From contig JAEXBL010000382.1 in the NCBI GenBank assembly GCA_023394015.1, positions 1-8,066 of the forward strand: DNA of 8,066 nt, written 5' to 3'. Below, one piece after another: positions 6,937-8,066 of this stretch (position 1 is the stretch's first letter; the number at the start of each line of letters is the position of its first letter). The notes under the pieces were generated by a model. That model searched no databases, was not told where the DNA came from, and saw nothing but the letters and a program-made list of their open reading frames with translations. The DNA comes from Pseudomonadota bacterium (lineage in GTDB: Bacteria > Pseudomonadota > Gammaproteobacteria > Burkholderiales > Burkholderiaceae_C). Both the position numbers and the translations under genes were made by a program.

Positions 6937-7440
6937 ATGATCTGGCACCTCGTGGCCGTGTTGATCCTGGGCCTGTGCATGGGCGCCCTGGCCTATGGGC
7001 TGAGGCGCCTGTCTCGCAACCGACTGCCCAAGTGGTGGATTCCGGTATTCGCCTTCTTCGGCATGATGGGTTACCTGGCTTTCTACGACTACACCTGGTA
7101 TGAGTTCAAGCGCGGCCAGCTGCCCGAGGGCAGCGTGGTCATCCGCGAGTACCGGGATGGCGCCTTCTTCAGGCCCTGGAGCTACGTCTACCCCTCGGTC
7201 AGCGCCTTCACCGTCTTCGATGGCCAGTACGCCACCCGCATGCAGGACGGTCAGCGCCTGGTGGAGTACTTCGAATACACCTTCCGCAAGGACCCCATCG
7301 AAGGGCTGGACCAGCGGAGCTTCGTGCTGAACTGCGCGCGCCTGGAGCGCGTGGGCTTCGACCGCGAAAAGGGCAGCCTGGTGGGCGCGGTGGAGTCGAT
7401 TCCCGAAGAACACCCCGTCTACCGCCAGGCCTGCCGCTGA
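6937..7440 (+). CDS. Uncharacterised membrane-anchored protein with a periplasmic-type domain
   Basis: I do not recognise a named family. The 167-residue product has two hydrophobic segments near the N-terminus (about 3-22 and 33-50) joined by a basic linker RRLSRNRLPK, which by the positive-inside rule lies in the cytoplasm and puts the C-terminal ~117 residues in the periplasm. That domain is rich in aromatic residues (WYEF, FFRPWSYVYP at 77-86, VEYFEYTF at 109-116) and has only two cysteines, Cys133 and Cys166, which could form a disulfide. The start is supported by a GGAG at 6923-6926, 10 nt upstream. It sits between the symporter operon and the sensor-kinase genes, with a terminator before and after it. 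A role in sensing or assembly of the transporter is possible but purely contextual. Confidence 0.8.
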   Translation: MIWHLVAVLILGLCMGALAYGLRRLSRNRLPKWWIPVFAFFGMMGYLAFYDYTWYEFKRGQLPEGSVVIREYRDGAFFRPWSYVYPSVSAFTVFDGQYATRMQDGQRLVEYFEYTFRKDPIEGLDQRSFVLNCARLERVGFDREKGSLVGAVESIPEEHPVYRQACR

Positions 7441-7467
7441 GCGCGGCGCGCCCTGCCACTGGGGTTC

Positions 7468-7493
7468 CCGCGGCTTGCCCCGCGGTTTTTTTT
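7468..7493 (+). terminator. Intrinsic terminator after the uncharacterised membrane protein gene
   Basis: CCGCGG (7468-7473) pairs with CCGCGG (7480-7485) around a 6-nt loop and is followed directly by eight T (7486-7493). It starts 28 bp after the stop codon. Confidence 0.8.
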
Positions 7494-7570
7494 CAGTAGC
7501 ATGTCAGCGAGCCCTTGGGTGGCGCGCGCTGTCTGGCCGCGCGCTGCATGCGCCGTGATCGTCAGGCTGG

Positions 7571-7576
7571 AGGAGG
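7571..7576 (+). promoter_or_regulatory. Consensus ribosome-binding site for the 82-residue protein
   Basis: AGGAGG, a full match to the anti-Shine-Dalgarno core, lies 9 nt before the ATG at 7586. It is the main evidence that this short gene is translated. Confidence 0.75.
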
Positions 7577-7585
7577 ACTTCAGGC

Positions 7586-7834
7586 ATGGGGAGAATCAAG
7601 CTCGCGGAGCGCCTGCTCGGCCTGTTCGTGCTGGGCTGGCTGCTGCTGAACTTTCCGCTGCTCAGCATCTGGGACCGTGAGGCCTTCCTGTTCGGCTGGC
7701 CGCTGCTGCCGCTGGCGGCCTTCGGCATCTGGCTGGGCCTGATCGTGGCGCTGGCGCTGCTGATGGAGTTCGGCGCCGGCAAGGAGCCGGCCGACGACAC
7801 CCAGGTGCCGCCGGCGCGCCTGCTGGACGACTGA
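7586..7834 (+). CDS. Small two-helix membrane protein preceding a sensor kinase
   Basis: This 82-residue protein has two hydrophobic segments (about 10-28 and 37-60), a basic N-terminus (GRIKLAER) and an acidic, hydrophilic tail, suggesting both ends are in the cytoplasm. The link between the helices, SIWDREAFLFGWPLL (27-41), resembles the loop pattern of small SSS-associated membrane proteins such as DUF3311, though I cannot confirm membership. It lies just upstream of a kinase gene whose product begins with an SLC5-like transporter domain, and in the same reading frame as it, with a single TGA between. Small two-helix proteins commonly accompany SSS transporters (YjcH with ActP, YhdT with PanF, DUF4212 with VC_2705), so a partner for the kinase's transporter domain is a reasonable guess. 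A gene-sized leader of about 90 bp follows the previous terminator. Confidence 0.82.
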   Translation: MGRIKLAERLLGLFVLGWLLLNFPLLSIWDREAFLFGWPLLPLAAFGIWLGLIVALALLMEFGAGKEPADDTQVPPARLLDD

Positions 7835-7841
7835 GTGGGTC

Positions 7842-7847
7842 AGGGGG
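7842..7847 (+). promoter_or_regulatory. Ribosome-binding site deciding the kinase start
   Basis: AGGGGG lies 8 nt before the ATG at 7856. The alternatives, a GTG at 7835 directly after the previous stop codon and an ATG at 7874, have no comparable site. Confidence 0.6.
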
Positions 7848-7855
7848 CGCTGGGC

Positions 7856-8066
7856 ATGCCGCCGGTCCAGTCGATGAGCACGGCGCTGGTGCTGACCGTG
7901 TCGCTGGCCTACCTGGCCTTGCTGTTCGTGGTCGCCTACGTGGGCGACCGCCGCGCCGCGCAGGGGCGCTCGCTGATCAACAGCCCCTGGGTCTACGCGC
8001 TGTCGCTGGGCGTGTACTGCACCGCCTGGACCTACTTCGGCAGCGTCGGCCGCGCCGCCAGCGGCG
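7856..8066 (+). CDS. N-terminus of an SLC5-domain sensor histidine kinase, CrbS/MxtR type (3' end outside window)
   Basis: Only the first 70 codons are present. They encode one membrane helix (STALVLTVSLAYLALLFVVAY), the linker VGDRRAAQGRSL, and then NSPWVYALSLGVYCTAWTYF plus GSVGRAASG. This is the typical beginning of kinases that fuse a 13-helix SLC5/sodium:solute symporter-like domain to PAS and histidine kinase domains. The kinase part is not visible, so the assignment rests on the N-terminal signature. Known members are CrbS (also called MxtR), which with the LuxR-type regulator CrbR controls acetyl-CoA synthetase and acetate permease genes in Pseudomonas and Vibrio, and the distantly related CbrA. 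The symporter operon 3 kb upstream is its obvious candidate target, and a response regulator gene would be expected downstream. Confidence 0.78.
   Translation, partial: MPPVQSMSTALVLTVSLAYLALLFVVAYVGDRRAAQGRSLINSPWVYALSLGVYCTAWTYFGSVGRAASG

Noticed and set aside
7519..7555. GC-rich repeats (GCGCGCTG twice) before the 82-residue gene
   Set aside because: They are short and of a composition expected by chance in this genome; no clear stem with function could be argued.

Overview
The window is GC-rich DNA with dense, strongly third-position-GC-biased genes. The protein families and the intergenic repeats look like a betaproteobacterium of the order Burkholderiales, most likely Comamonadaceae. 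That assignment is inferred from family resemblance and was not tested by any search. I see no phage, insertion sequence, CRISPR or tRNA signal; this looks like ordinary chromosome.

Left part (1-2643). The 3' part of a GMC-family FAD oxidoreductase gene runs rightward and ends at 704. It converges on a leftward pair encoding an ABC exporter of the NodI/NodJ type: ATPase first (2643-1696), then membrane permease (1526-726). The 169-bp gap between the two exporter genes is mostly filled by a 114-bp inverted-repeat element built of degenerate GCGAAGG-like units.

Middle part (2644-4224). A 178-bp divergent region carries a plausible sigma-70 promoter reading rightward. It precedes a fumarylacetoacetate/fumarylpyruvate hydrolase-family gene and a 2-hydroxychromene-2-carboxylate isomerase-like gene, a pair suggesting aromatic-ring catabolism (gentisate or naphthalene/salicylate-type routes).

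Gene-free part (4225-4839). These 615 bp are less GC-rich than the flanking genes and hold no convincing gene. They contain at least four perfect or near-perfect stem-loops and one short GGGT/ACCC dyad, and should include the promoter of the next operon.

Right part (4840-8066). A two-subunit sodium:solute symporter of the VC_2705 type is encoded by a small DUF4212-like subunit followed by a 580-residue large subunit, translationally coupled. A strong intrinsic terminator follows. Next come a 167-residue membrane-anchored protein of unknown function, a second terminator, an 82-residue two-helix membrane protein, and the first 70 codons of a protein that looks like an SLC5-domain sensor histidine kinase (CrbS/MxtR type). 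Kinases of this type are known to control acetate uptake and activation genes in Pseudomonas and Vibrio. The region therefore reads as a carboxylate (probably acetate) transporter sitting next to its likely sensor.

The points most worth a second look are the small two-helix protein in frame with the kinase, the EF-hand-like loop in the symporter, the terminator with no room for a promoter behind it, and the hairpin elements.
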